Positions 35,597-43,919 of a DNA stretch of 64,000 nt are shown one piece after another. The position numbers and the translations under genes are program-made. This DNA comes from Dehalococcoidia bacterium (lineage in GTDB: Bacteria; Chloroflexota; Dehalococcoidia; Lucifugimonadales; SHYT01): assembly GCA_009693055.1 (NCBI GenBank), contig SHYA01000004.1, forward strand, positions 62,001 to 126,000. The letters run 5' to 3'. How positions within the stretch are numbered: the first letter of the stretch is position 1; each line of letters begins with the position of its first letter. Under the pieces are notes generated by a model that made no database searches, was not told the origin of the DNA, and worked only from the letters and a program-made list of their open reading frames with translations.

Positions 35597-36547
35597 ATGA
35601 CCACGGTCCAAGAGACCAATCTGCCTGGACTCCTGCACCGCGGGAAGGTGCGGGACACGTACGACCTGGGCGACGGCCTATTGCTGATGGTAGCGACGGA
35701 CCGGGTCTCGGCATTTGATGTGGTGCTGCCGACGCCCATCCCGTCAAAAGGGGTGGCTCTGGCCGCGCTCTCGGCGTTCTGGTTCCGAAGAACCGTGCAG
35801 ATTATCCCGAATCACTTGCTTTACTATCCAGCCGACGAAGGTCTAGGAACGGTCAGCGGAGCAGAATGGATTTTGGGAAAGTCGGGTCTTTCAGAGGCTG
35901 CCAAAGACTTCTTGGTGAAGCTCCCAAAGCCAATTGCCAAACGGGCTATGGTCGTGCGCCGCGCCCAGCGGGTAAACGTGGAGTGCGTGGTGCGCGGGTA
36001 CCTGGCGGGGTCGGCGTGGGCGGAGTACCAGCGGAGCGGCACGGTCCAGGGCATCGCGTTGCCGAAGGGGCTGCGGGAGGGCGACCAGTTCCCGCAGCCA
36101 TTATTCACGCCGACGACGAAGGCCGAGCAGGGACATGACCTGCCGATGACCAATCAGCAGTTGGTGCAGATGGTGGGCAGGCCGCTGGCGGACGAGCTTG
36201 AGCGGAAAACCGTGGCCGTGTACCAGGAGACACAGGTGTACGCGCGCACGCGCGGCATCATCATCGCGGACACGAAGATGGAGTTCGGGCTGGTGAACGG
36301 GCAGCTCATCCTAATTGACGAGCTGCTGACGTCGGACTCCAGCCGCTTCTGGGACGCCGGCGGCTGGGCGCCGGGGAAGGGCCAGCCCAACTTTGACAAG
36401 CAGTTTGTCAGGGACTGGCTGCTCCAGAGCGGGTGGGACCGGGAGCCGCCCGCACCGGCGTTGCCGAAGGACGTGGTGGAGAAGACCCGCCGGAGGTACC
36501 TGGAGGCGTACCGGCTGCTTACCGGGCAGGCGCTGCACGAGGGTTAG
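35597..36547 (+). CDS. purC: SAICAR synthetase (phosphoribosylaminoimidazole-succinocarboxamide synthase)
   Basis: 316 aa, joining aspartate to CAIR. HRGKVRDTYDLGDGLLLMVATDRVSAFDV is the diagnostic N-terminus, with VECVVRGYLAGSAWAEY and LIDELLTSDSSRFW later. It belongs to the longer (about 300 aa) PurC group rather than the ~240 aa form of many bacteria. It ends the main purine string; purS follows only after two DUF3105 genes, and purQ, purL, purF, purM, purN and purH are not in the window. Confidence 0.96.
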   Translation: MTTVQETNLPGLLHRGKVRDTYDLGDGLLLMVATDRVSAFDVVLPTPIPSKGVALAALSAFWFRRTVQIIPNHLLYYPADEGLGTVSGAEWILGKSGLSEAAKDFLVKLPKPIAKRAMVVRRAQRVNVECVVRGYLAGSAWAEYQRSGTVQGIALPKGLREGDQFPQPLFTPTTKAEQGHDLPMTNQQLVQMVGRPLADELERKTVAVYQETQVYARTRGIIIADTKMEFGLVNGQLILIDELLTSDSSRFWDAGGWAPGKGQPNFDKQFVRDWLLQSGWDREPPAPALPKDVVEKTRRRYLEAYRLLTGQALHEG

Positions 36548-36724
36548 ACGTGCCGGCAGACCAACCGGCCTGCCTTTACGTTTAGTTCTAGGGATCGGCG
36601 ATCCGTGCGTCGTACCGCACCCCAGAGGGAACACGCTGTGGCGAACACCCGATGCTGGATGGTACAGTGGCATGGTGAGCTTTGCGTTCGGTGAAAGAGA
36701 CTCTATAGCCAGGAGCGCCTATTG

Positions 36725-37675
36725 ATGCAAGAGCGAGACGACCTGTACCAACTCTTAGAGGTTGAACCCGCCGCCAAGCCGGAAGGGGTCGAAGCGGCGT
36801 ATAAGCGCGTTGTTGACAAATACCGCGTGCGGGGTGCGCAGAGCGCGGACTCAGCGCGGGTGCTGCAGCGGGTCAAGCACGCGTATGACACGCTGAAGGA
36901 CCCCATTCGCCGGGCTGCGTACGACCGCCAGCGGGCTCACGGGCAGGTTGCGGGCATCACTGAGGGAGGACGGCCGCAAGCCACGGGCGTGGAGCCACCC
37001 ACGCGGACCACAGCAGCGCCCTCGCCTCCACCCCGCCGAGAAGAGAAGCGGCCACAGACGCCCGTGCCGACGGAGGTTGAACGGCGTCGCGCGCAGCGCA
37101 AGATGCGGAAGACCATGCGGCGCTACTTTGTTCTTGGCGTTGCAGGTTTTTTTGGAATCTTGATCATTCTCGCGCTTGTTCTTCCCAGCGTGTCCGCCAA
37201 CAAGACCGCCTCGCCAAGCGGCAGCAGCAGCGGGAGCGTTCCGGAAGGCCCCGGGACCGTTTACCCGTTCTTGGGGCGGAACCACGTACCTCAAGCGCAG
37301 ACCATCTCCCTCGCAGAGTACAACAGCGTGCCTCCAACATCGGGCCCGCACTGGCCGATCTGGGAGCGGTGCGGCGTCGCTGCGCAACCGGTACCGATTG
37401 CGAAACAGGTGCACAACCTGGAGCACGGCTTTGTCCTCGTCCAGTACAGCACCAAGGACCAGGCGGTGATTGACGAGCTTGAGCGCATCACGAAGGACCT
37501 GCCGGGGTTCCCCAACTATTACCTTATAGCCCCCTACGCGGACATGCCGTACCCCATAGCCCTGACGGCGTGGCGCGTCTTGCTGCCGCTTGATGCGGTT
37601 GATGAGGCGACCATCCGCGAATTCGCCCAGGCCTACCGGGCTCATGGCCCCGAGCCTGGCGCGCCTAGCTGCTAA
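36725..37675 (+). CDS. Membrane protein with degenerate J-like domain and DUF3105
   Basis: 316 aa. Residues about 6-70 resemble a DnaJ domain (DLYQLLEVEPAAKPEGVEAAYKR to HAYDTLKDPIRRAAYDRQR), but the HPD tripeptide needed to stimulate Hsp70 is absent; the place reads DKYRVRG. A Pro/Arg linker, one transmembrane helix (134-154) and an external Ser/Gly linker follow. The DUF3105 domain (about 199-315) has YNSVPPTSGPHWPIW, VHNLEHGFVLVQYS and TAWRVLLPLD. Orientation would put the J-like part in the cytoplasm and DUF3105 outside. ATG 36725 is preferred over TTG 36722. Function unknown. Confidence 0.82.
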   Translation: MQERDDLYQLLEVEPAAKPEGVEAAYKRVVDKYRVRGAQSADSARVLQRVKHAYDTLKDPIRRAAYDRQRAHGQVAGITEGGRPQATGVEPPTRTTAAPSPPPRREEKRPQTPVPTEVERRRAQRKMRKTMRRYFVLGVAGFFGILIILALVLPSVSANKTASPSGSSSGSVPEGPGTVYPFLGRNHVPQAQTISLAEYNSVPPTSGPHWPIWERCGVAAQPVPIAKQVHNLEHGFVLVQYSTKDQAVIDELERITKDLPGFPNYYLIAPYADMPYPIALTAWRVLLPLDAVDEATIREFAQAYRAHGPEPGAPSC

Positions 37676-37687
37676 GGAGTGTTGCAC

Positions 37688-38282
37688 TTGTCGGGTCGCA
37701 GCCAGAGCACGCTGGGGCAGAGCAGATTGCTTCGGATGAGCCTTTTCAGGTGGGAGCAATCGCCGTCGCCGTGCTCACCGTCGCCTGCGGGTCAAGCGGG
37801 AACGGCGATGAGCCGCAACCTCGCGTGGAGAGCATCGGATCCCTCTATCCCTCCATGGGAGCAGCGCACATTGACCCTGACCAGCACGCGCCGGCGTACA
37901 ACACCGTGCCCCCACCTCCGGCCCGCACTGGCCGGTATGGGCGGATTGCGGCAACTTCTCAGTACCGCTTTCCAACGAGCTCCAAGTTCACAACCTGGCA
38001 CACGGTTTTGTCATCATCCAATACAACACACAAGACGCAGCGCTGGTCGCAAGGCTGAGAGACGTTGTGGAGGGGTTGCTCGGTTTCCCGGAACACTACA
38101 TTATGGCGCCGTATCCTGACATGCCCTCAACCATCGCACTCACGGCGTGGCGGGTGTTGCATACGCTGGAGACGGTGGATGAGCAAGCGATACGAACGTT
38201 CGCCGACAGCTATCGGCAGCGCGGCCCTGAACCCGGCGCACCGGGCTGCGGTGGGGTCCAGCCGATGGAGCAGGCGCAATAG
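37688..38282 (+). pseudogene. Frameshifted DUF3105 lipoprotein gene, tandem copy of the preceding domain
   Basis: DUF3105 homology runs in three frames. An N-terminal stretch from TTG 37688 (RLLRMSLFR) appears to switch frame near 37745-37752 into VGAIAVAVLTVACGSSGNG, a lipoprotein signal. A second break lies at the C5 run 37909-37913: before it the frame reads YNTVPP, after it TSGPHWPVW, so one base is missing. The remainder (VHNLAHGFVIIQYN, GFPEHYIMAPYPDMPSTIALTAWRVL) is intact to the stop at 38282. It could be a pseudogene, a sequencing error in a homopolymer, or slippage-controlled expression. Confidence 0.7.
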
Positions 38283-38298
38283 CGCGAAGGAGGCGTCT

Positions 38299-38565
38299 GT
38301 GCAGTTCCTCGCCAAGGTCCAGGTTACGCTGAAGCCGGCCGTCAACGACCCCCAAGGCCTGACCGTGCAGAGCGCCCTCAAGACGCTGGGGTTTACCTCG
38401 GTGGGACATGTCCGCGTGGGGAAGTACCTTGAGGTTTCGCTGGACGCGCCGGACCGCGCAGCCGCGGAGGCGCAGGTTCAAGAGATGTGCAAGAAGCTGT
38501 TGGCGAATCCGGTGATTGAGCAGTTCCGGGTGGAGGTCACTGACCCCGCGCCGTCCCGCCACTAA
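38299..38565 (+). CDS. purS: Phosphoribosylformylglycinamidine synthase subunit PurS
   Basis: 88 aa small subunit that assembles PurQ and PurL into the FGAM synthase complex. The fold pattern FLAKVQVTLKPAVNDPQGLTVQSALKTLGFTSVGHVRVGKYLEV is characteristic. GTG 38299 is set by GGAGG five to six bases upstream. Its partners purQ and purL are not found here. It converges with the minus-strand membrane protein gene downstream of hisB. Confidence 0.92.
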   Translation: MQFLAKVQVTLKPAVNDPQGLTVQSALKTLGFTSVGHVRVGKYLEVSLDAPDRAAAEAQVQEMCKKLLANPVIEQFRVEVTDPAPSRH

Positions 38566-38580
38566 CCCGACGGACGCCGC

Positions 38581-39069
38581 CTACGGGGACTGGGCCCCGA
38601 GCTTTGCCGTGATCTGGAACTCCCCCTCCGCGCGCCGCGTGGCGCCTGTCACCACCGCCAGGCGATACTCGCCCACCGGCAGCCCCTGGAGCTCCGGCGG
38701 CTTCCCTAAGTACACGCTGTAGTTCGGCTCAGCGGCGACCATCCACGAGACCCGTGCGGTCCACGTGGGCTCGCCCTGAGGTAGCAGCTCTTCCAAAACA
38801 AAAGTGACCGAGGACTCTCCAAACCCACCCTTGAGCTGCACGCGGACCCATACCTCGCTCCCCTCTTGAAACTGCTCCCCTTTTCTGGCGAGTTTCAGCT
38901 CGCTTTCCTGGGGATTGGCGCTGGCGCCGAACTGGACCAGATCGCCTTCGCCGTCTTTGAGCGCCGTGATGCCCGCGGAGGGTATGGTGACGATGAGGAT
39001 CACGAGGAGCGCGGTGATTAACCCGCGGCGCACGGTCCTGCCTTTGCCGGAGCCTCTTGGAATACGCAT
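38581..39069 (-). CDS. Hypothetical single-pass membrane protein downstream of hisB
   Basis: 162 aa, not recognised. A basic N-terminus (MRIPRGSGKGRTVRRG) leads into one helix at about 16-37. An external beta-rich domain (WVRVQLKGGFGESSVTFVLEELL, EYRLAVVTGATRRAEGEFQI) follows, looking like an Ig-like or CHRD-like fold by strand pattern only. ATG 39069 has AGGTGG five bases upstream. It begins 10 bp after the hisB stop and is probably co-transcribed with the his operon, though no link to histidine synthesis is evident. Confidence 0.6.
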   Translation of the reverse strand: MRIPRGSGKGRTVRRGLITALLVILIVTIPSAGITALKDGEGDLVQFGASANPQESELKLARKGEQFQEGSEVWVRVQLKGGFGESSVTFVLEELLPQGEPTWTARVSWMVAAEPNYSVYLGKPPELQGLPVGEYRLAVVTGATRRAEGEFQITAKLGAQSP

Positions 39070-39079
39070 GTCCACCTGC

Positions 39080-39673
39080 CTAGCTGCTGACGGTGCCCTT
39101 GGTGCTAGGGACGCCGCGCTGGCGCGAGTCTACCTCGACGGCGTCGCGAAGCGACTTGGCGAGGGCTTTGAAGACCGCCTCGGCGATGTGGTGATTGTTC
39201 TGGCCCGCGAGAACGCGCGCGTGCAGGTTGATCCGTGCCTCCACGGCGAAAGACTCCAGGAGGTGCGAGATCACTTCCACAGGAAGCGCCTCCACCTGCT
39301 CGCCGATCCAGGGGATATCCAGCGTGGCATGTCCGCGGCCGCTCAGATCAACCGCAACCATCGCCAGGGCTTCGTCCAGCGGCACGATGGCGTGGCCCAT
39401 GCGCCGTATGCCCTCCCCATCGCCCAGCGCCTCACGGAGCGCGCGGCCAAGCATGATCCCCACGTCTTCGGTTACGTGATGCCATCCGGAGGCGTCCCGG
39501 TCAGCATGAATCGTTATGTCCATAAGGCTGTGGCGGGCAAGCTGGGCCAGCAGGTGGTCCAGCATGCCGTTCCCGGTGTTCACCTCATAGACACCGGTGC
39601 CGTCTAAGGTCAGACTCACCACGATCTTCGTCTCGCCCGTCTCGCGGCGCAGGGTTGCGCGTCTGTTCGCCAT
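39080..39673 (-). CDS. hisB: Imidazoleglycerol-phosphate dehydratase
   Basis: 197 aa monofunctional HisB, dehydrating IGP to imidazoleacetol phosphate. The manganese-binding repeats are visible as GNGMLDHLLAQLARHSLMD with WHHVTEDVGIMLG, and ISHLLESFAVEARINLHARVLAGQNNHHIAEAVFKALA. No fused phosphatase domain. ATG 39673 follows the hisC stop by 3 bp. Confidence 0.96.
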   Translation of the reverse strand: MANRRATLRRETGETKIVVSLTLDGTGVYEVNTGNGMLDHLLAQLARHSLMDITIHADRDASGWHHVTEDVGIMLGRALREALGDGEGIRRMGHAIVPLDEALAMVAVDLSGRGHATLDIPWIGEQVEALPVEVISHLLESFAVEARINLHARVLAGQNNHHIAEAVFKALAKSLRDAVEVDSRQRGVPSTKGTVSS

Positions 39674-39676
39674 CGG

Positions 39677-40861
39677 CTAGCTCCCTCTCTTGGAACGTGG
39701 CACAAATTCCAGGGCGGGCTTGTCCCCGGAGGAGTCGCTGGGCGGAAGAATCTGCCGCAACGCCTCCACTATCCGGTCGGTGTGCTCGCGAAGCCCCACA
39801 GAGATGCGCAGGCAGTCCTGGATTGGCGGCGTGCTGAAGTGTCGCACGATGAGGCCGCGCTTCGCAAGCTCCTGCTGCACATGGTGCGCCGGCGCGCCCG
39901 AGAAGCGGCACAGCATGAAGTTGGCCTTTGAGGAGTAGTGGCGGATGCCGGGAAGCGTTGCCAGCAGCCCCTCCAGGCGCACCCGTTCCTCCACGATGGT
40001 GCGCACGCGTTGGAGGAGGAGATCGGTGTCGTCCAGGGTCGCGTAGAGGGCCGCCTCCGCTGCCGCGTTGAGGTTGTAGGGCGACTTGATGGCGATGAGT
40101 TGCTGCACAAGCTGCGGCGCCATGACGCCGTACCCCAGCCGGAGCCCCGCCAGGCCGGCCCACTTGCTGAAGCTCCGCAGCACGACCAGGTTCTCGTACT
40201 CGCTCAAGAGCGGGACCGCGGTGGAGCCGCAGAACTCGTGGTACGTCTCGTCCACGACGAGGAGCGGCCCAAGCTCCGCCAAGGATCGGATGGTAGACTC
40301 CGGCATGAGCGTGCCGGTGGGATTGTTCGGATTGCACAGGAAGATGATCTTGGTGCGGGACGAGATGGCGCGCTGCGCGGCCTGAAGATCAACGCTGAAG
40401 TCCTCCAGCCGTGGCACGGCGACCACCTTCCCACCCTGGACCGCGACAGCGAACGGGTACATTCCAAAGGTGGGGGGGAAGTCAACGACCTCGTCCCGCG
40501 GCGCGAGCACCAGGCGCGCCAGCAGGTCAATCAGCTCGTCACACCCCGCTCCCGCGACGACCTGCTCCGGGTTTACACCGGCGTAGTCGGCAATGGCCTG
40601 GCGCGCGCGCCGTTGCAACGGGTCCGGATAGATGCTGTATCGGGTGCTGCCCGCGAGCGCTTGAACGACCTTAGGCGACGGCCCGTACGGGTTCTCATTG
40701 GCGTCCAGCTTCGCGACCTGGTCAAGCCGTAGGCCGTACCGCTTCGCGAGCACCTCGGGCGGGTCCACCGGCTTGTACGGTTCCAAGGCCCGCAGGTGAG
40801 GCTGGACGAGCTGTTGCACGGAGCGCTTACGAGGCATGGCCCGTGCCATCTTTTCCCGCAT
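39677..40861 (-). CDS. hisC: Histidinol-phosphate aminotransferase
   Basis: Up to 394 aa PLP enzyme converting imidazoleacetol phosphate to histidinol phosphate. LDANENPYGPSPKV, FLCNPNNPTGTLMP, VVDETYHEF and the Schiff-base Lys in RSFSKWAGLAGLRLGYG are HisC hallmarks. The start is uncertain: ATG 40861, 40849 and 40837 are in frame and overlap the hisD end; 40837 (MPRKRSVQQLV) would still give a full enzyme. It lies between hisD and hisB in the operon. Confidence 0.93.
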   Translation of the reverse strand: MREKMARAMPRKRSVQQLVQPHLRALEPYKPVDPPEVLAKRYGLRLDQVAKLDANENPYGPSPKVVQALAGSTRYSIYPDPLQRRARQAIADYAGVNPEQVVAGAGCDELIDLLARLVLAPRDEVVDFPPTFGMYPFAVAVQGGKVVAVPRLEDFSVDLQAAQRAISSRTKIIFLCNPNNPTGTLMPESTIRSLAELGPLLVVDETYHEFCGSTAVPLLSEYENLVVLRSFSKWAGLAGLRLGYGVMAPQLVQQLIAIKSPYNLNAAAEAALYATLDDTDLLLQRVRTIVEERVRLEGLLATLPGIRHYSSKANFMLCRFSGAPAHHVQQELAKRGLIVRHFSTPPIQDCLRISVGLREHTDRIVEALRQILPPSDSSGDKPALEFVPRSKRGS

Positions 40862-42173
40862 TGAGCCGGGCGCGCACAGCCGCCGCGTGGCCGTGCAATC
40901 CTTCTGCCTCCGCGATGGCGGCAGTAGCCGGTGCCAGCCGGCGCAGCCCCTTCGCGTCCTGCGCGACGAGGACGATGGTCTTGAGGAACTGCCGGACCCC
41001 TAGGGGTGAGCTGAACCGGGCTGTACCGCCGGTGGGCATCACGTGGCTTGGGCCGGCGGTGTAGTCGCCCAGCACCTCCGGCGTCTCGCTCCCAACGAAG
41101 ACCGCGCCGGCGTTGCGGACCTTTTCCACAAGCGCCCAGGGCTCCCTAGTCAGCAGACACAGGTGCTCCGGAGCGTACGCGTTGGCGAGTTCAATCGCCT
41201 GCTCAAGGTTTTGGACCAGCACCGCGATGCCGTTTGTTTCCAGGGAGCGTTCGGCAATCTGCCGCCGCGGCGCCGTGGCGAGCTGCCGCGCAAGTGCCTC
41301 CTGCACGCGCTGGAGGAGCTGCTCTGAGGTCGTGAGAAAGATTGGTGAGGCAAGCGCGTCGTGCTCCGCCTGAGCGAGCAGGTCAGCGGCGCAGTCGCTT
41401 GGTGACGCCGAGTCGTCCGCGATGAGGACGGTCTCGGTTGGGCCGTACAGGCCGTCCACCGCGACGTCGCCAAAGACCAGCTTCTTCGCCAGCGTCACGA
41501 AGAGGTTCCCCGGTCCGCACACGATGTCCACTCTCGGAACGGACTCGGTGCCGTAGGCCATCGCGGCGATAGCCTGTGCCCCGCCGATGCGGAACACGCG
41601 GTCAACCCCAACCAGGTCGGCGGCGGCCAGCACGGCTGGATGCGGCCACTCCCCTTGCCATGCGGGAGAGCACAGGAGCACCTCCTTGACCCCCGCCACG
41701 CGCGCTGGTATCGCGGTCATCAACACGGTGGACGGGTAAACGGCGGTGCCTCCGGGGATGTAGAGGCCGGCGCGCTCCAGGGGAAGGTAGGCCTCGCCAT
41801 AGCCGTTCTTGAAGTCGGTCCACCCTCTTGGGAGCGAGGCGCGGTGGAATGCCATGACACGCTCCGCGGCGAACTCAAGGGCTTCCAGCAGCTTGCCGTC
41901 TATTGATTGCCTGGCCTGGCGCCTGACCTCTGCGGGTACCTCCAGAGGCCCGGAGACGTCACGGCTGTCCAGGCGGCGCGTGTACTCACGCACGGCGCGG
42001 TCGCCTCCGCTTTTGACCTCGCGCAACACCTTCGTGACGGCTTGCTCGGGCGTGAGAGGGCTGCCGAACAGGCGTGCGATGGACTCGCGGACTGACGCGG
42101 GAGGCGAGTCCCACGGCCACGTGATCCCTCGCGTCAAGAGGCGCTTTGCTTCCGTGCTGTTTACGACGCGCAT
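40827..42173 (-). CDS. hisD: Histidinol dehydrogenase
   Basis: 448 aa zinc enzyme oxidising histidinol to histidine in two NAD steps. IPGGTAVYPSTVLMTAIPARVAGV, GPGNLFVTLAKK, DLLAQAEHDALA and ANAYAPEHLCLL carry the NAD- and zinc-site residues. ATG 42173 (MRVVNSTEAKRLL) is the family start; a long open extension upstream is not used. The ATG overlaps the end of the zinc phospholipase-like gene by 13 bp. Confidence 0.95.
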   Translation of the reverse strand: MRVVNSTEAKRLLTRGITWPWDSPPASVRESIARLFGSPLTPEQAVTKVLREVKSGGDRAVREYTRRLDSRDVSGPLEVPAEVRRQARQSIDGKLLEALEFAAERVMAFHRASLPRGWTDFKNGYGEAYLPLERAGLYIPGGTAVYPSTVLMTAIPARVAGVKEVLLCSPAWQGEWPHPAVLAAADLVGVDRVFRIGGAQAIAAMAYGTESVPRVDIVCGPGNLFVTLAKKLVFGDVAVDGLYGPTETVLIADDSASPSDCAADLLAQAEHDALASPIFLTTSEQLLQRVQEALARQLATAPRRQIAERSLETNGIAVLVQNLEQAIELANAYAPEHLCLLTREPWALVEKVRNAGAVFVGSETPEVLGDYTAGPSHVMPTGGTARFSSPLGVRQFLKTIVLVAQDAKGLRRLAPATAAIAEAEGLHGHAAAVRARLNAGKDGTGHAS

Positions 42174-42916
42174 CGCAAGAACTCCCGGCTCACCCGTAAA
42201 AACGTCCGCGCTGACCTCTCGCGGTAGGCCCTGACTGACTCCGGAGGCACGCGCTGGGCGATGCGGGCGAGTCCGGAGTCCACCGAACCGAGGAACCGGT
42301 CTGCAACCTGTCCAGCGGCCTCCAGGTGCTCCTGTTGCTGGCGCCTGCGGGCCAGAAAGCGCAGCCGATCCCACGTGAACCCGCGCGCGAGGAACTCCTG
42401 AAGCCACTCCCGCCACTCTTCCAGCAGTTGCTGCGGGATGAACCCTATTATCACGTCCTTCTCAGCGTCCGCGAGGAGGGGCATGACGCGCTGGACAGCG
42501 TCCTGGGCGGACCGGTCTTGCTCCAGTTGGAGCGCCCTGTCCAACACCTTGCTCTCCACCTGGTCCGGAAAGAGCGACGGGTTCGCAAAGTACGGACGGT
42601 ACACGGTCGTTACCCACCCCTGGTCCGCGACGAGATGGGAGAAGTAGCCGAGAAGAAACGCCACGGTCGGCCCGTTCAGGCGTGAGGCCTCGGCGAGGCC
42701 TGGGTGCGCGCTCAGCAGGCCGTCTATCCCGGCGGTCATGCTGCTGCTGTCCAGCTCCATGAAGTGGGTGTCCTCACGGAGCGCTCTCGTCATGGCGCGG
42801 ATGTCCGGCACCGTGGAGCCGAGGAGGTACGTGCCCAGCAACTCCCGAGCGGGGCTGGAGGGGAGCGCCTCGGACCACTGGAGGGCGAGTGCGATGTGGG
42901 CCTGGAGGTTAGGCAC
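42161..42916 (-). CDS. Zinc-dependent phospholipase C-like protein inside the his operon
   Basis: 251 aa related to the Zn_dep_PLPC family. It begins VPNLQAHIALALQW, with candidate zinc ligands H7, D38 (STVPDIR), H51 (DTHFMEL), H94 and D98 (LLGYFSHLVADQGW). There is no signal peptide, so it is probably cytoplasmic. GTG 42916 lies within hisG and the stop lies within hisD; the gene overlaps both neighbours and must be co-expressed with them. Whether it is a phospholipase, or another hydrolase recruited to histidine synthesis (for example a phosphatase step), is unknown. Confidence 0.75.
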   Translation of the reverse strand: MPNLQAHIALALQWSEALPSSPARELLGTYLLGSTVPDIRAMTRALREDTHFMELDSSSMTAGIDGLLSAHPGLAEASRLNGPTVAFLLGYFSHLVADQGWVTTVYRPYFANPSLFPDQVESKVLDRALQLEQDRSAQDAVQRVMPLLADAEKDVIIGFIPQQLLEEWREWLQEFLARGFTWDRLRFLARRRQQQEHLEAAGQVADRFLGSVDSGLARIAQRVPPESVRAYRERSARTFLRVSREFLRCAS

Positions 42917-43919
42917 GCTCCACCCCCTCTCCGTAGGCGAGCAGGCGGCGGTACGCCTGGCATTCATCGGTGAACGCGAACTCCAACTCGCCCACGACCG
43001 CCTTTCCGGCGCCGCCTTCGCGCAGGAGGCCCACTACCTCCTGAAGGTGCTGGCGCTGAACGACCGCGCTCATGTGAATCGCGGGGCCATCCGCTTTCCC
43101 GGCGTGCCTGGTGGTGACGTGCTCTATGCCCAGCTTACCTCCAAGCTCCACCAGCTTGGCCAGCAGCCCTTCGCTGTTCGGGCCGGAAAGCGTGCTCCGG
43201 ATGGTGCACAGGCGGTCCGCGCGCAGCTTCGCCTCAACGCATTCCAGCACCGTCCGCGTCGTTTCCAGGGACGCAGGGTCTGCGCGAAGGAGGGCCCTGT
43301 TGGCGATGAGACACGCCTGGGAGGTGATGATCGTCCCGCCTTCGATGCGCTTCAAGCCGTTCTCGCGGAGCGTCACGCCGGTGGAGCTGATGTCCGCGAT
43401 TACGTCGGCGTAGCCCATGGCGGGCGCCGCCTCCAGGGTGCCGCTGGAATGGACGAGCGCGAAGCCGTGCACGTCTTGAGCAAGCAAGAAGCGACCGGCA
43501 AGCCTGGGATACTTGGTCGCGACGCGGAGGGCGCGCCCGGACTCGTGGAACTCCGCCGCCACGTCGGCGAGGTCCGCGATGGACTCCACGTCGAGCCACT
43601 CCTCAGGGACGGCGAGGACCAGCTCGGCGCGCCCAAATCCCAAGTCGTCTATGACCACCACAGCCTCCGAGCCATCGCGACGGAACTCCAGGTACCGGTC
43701 CATGCCGACGACACCAAGCTCCGCGCTGCCGTCTTCCACCTTGCCGGTGATGTCGGCGGTGCGTTGGAAGAGCACAGTGCTCCCCGCCAGCTCCGCGAGG
43801 GAGCCGGTGTACCGCCTGGGATTGGGACGCAGCACCTGAAGCCCGCAGCCTTTCAGAAAGGCAAGCGTGGGCTCGTGGAGCTCGCCGTCACTGGGCAGGG
43901 CGAACCTCAGCATCTCCAT
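42909..43919 (-). CDS. hisG: ATP phosphoribosyltransferase, long form
   Basis: About 336 aa, catalysing the first step of histidine synthesis. MLRFALPSDGELHEPTLAFL, ELGVVGMDRYLEF, RVATKYPRLAGRFLL and the phosphate-binding ADVIADISSTGVTLRENGLKRI are HisG features. After residue ~250 there is an extra C-terminal domain (IHMSAVVQRQHLQEVVGLL, KAVVGELEFAF) resembling the ACT-like regulatory domain of long HisG. ATG 43919 with GAGAGG is preferred. Coexistence with hisZ, normally paired with short HisG, is unusual. Confidence 0.9.
   Translation of the reverse strand: MEMLRFALPSDGELHEPTLAFLKGCGLQVLRPNPRRYTGSLAELAGSTVLFQRTADITGKVEDGSAELGVVGMDRYLEFRRDGSEAVVVIDDLGFGRAELVLAVPEEWLDVESIADLADVAAEFHESGRALRVATKYPRLAGRFLLAQDVHGFALVHSSGTLEAAPAMGYADVIADISSTGVTLRENGLKRIEGGTIITSQACLIANRALLRADPASLETTRTVLECVEAKLRADRLCTIRSTLSGPNSEGLLAKLVELGGKLGIEHVTTRHAGKADGPAIHMSAVVQRQHLQEVVGLLREGGAGKAVVGELEFAFTDECQAYRRLLAYGEGVERA

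Noticed and set aside
36548-36720. A terminator and promoter between purC and the DUF3105 gene
   Set aside because: The hairpin GCCGG/CCGGC is only 5 bp with no clear T-run, and the -35/-10 pair (TTTGCG, TATAGC) is weak.
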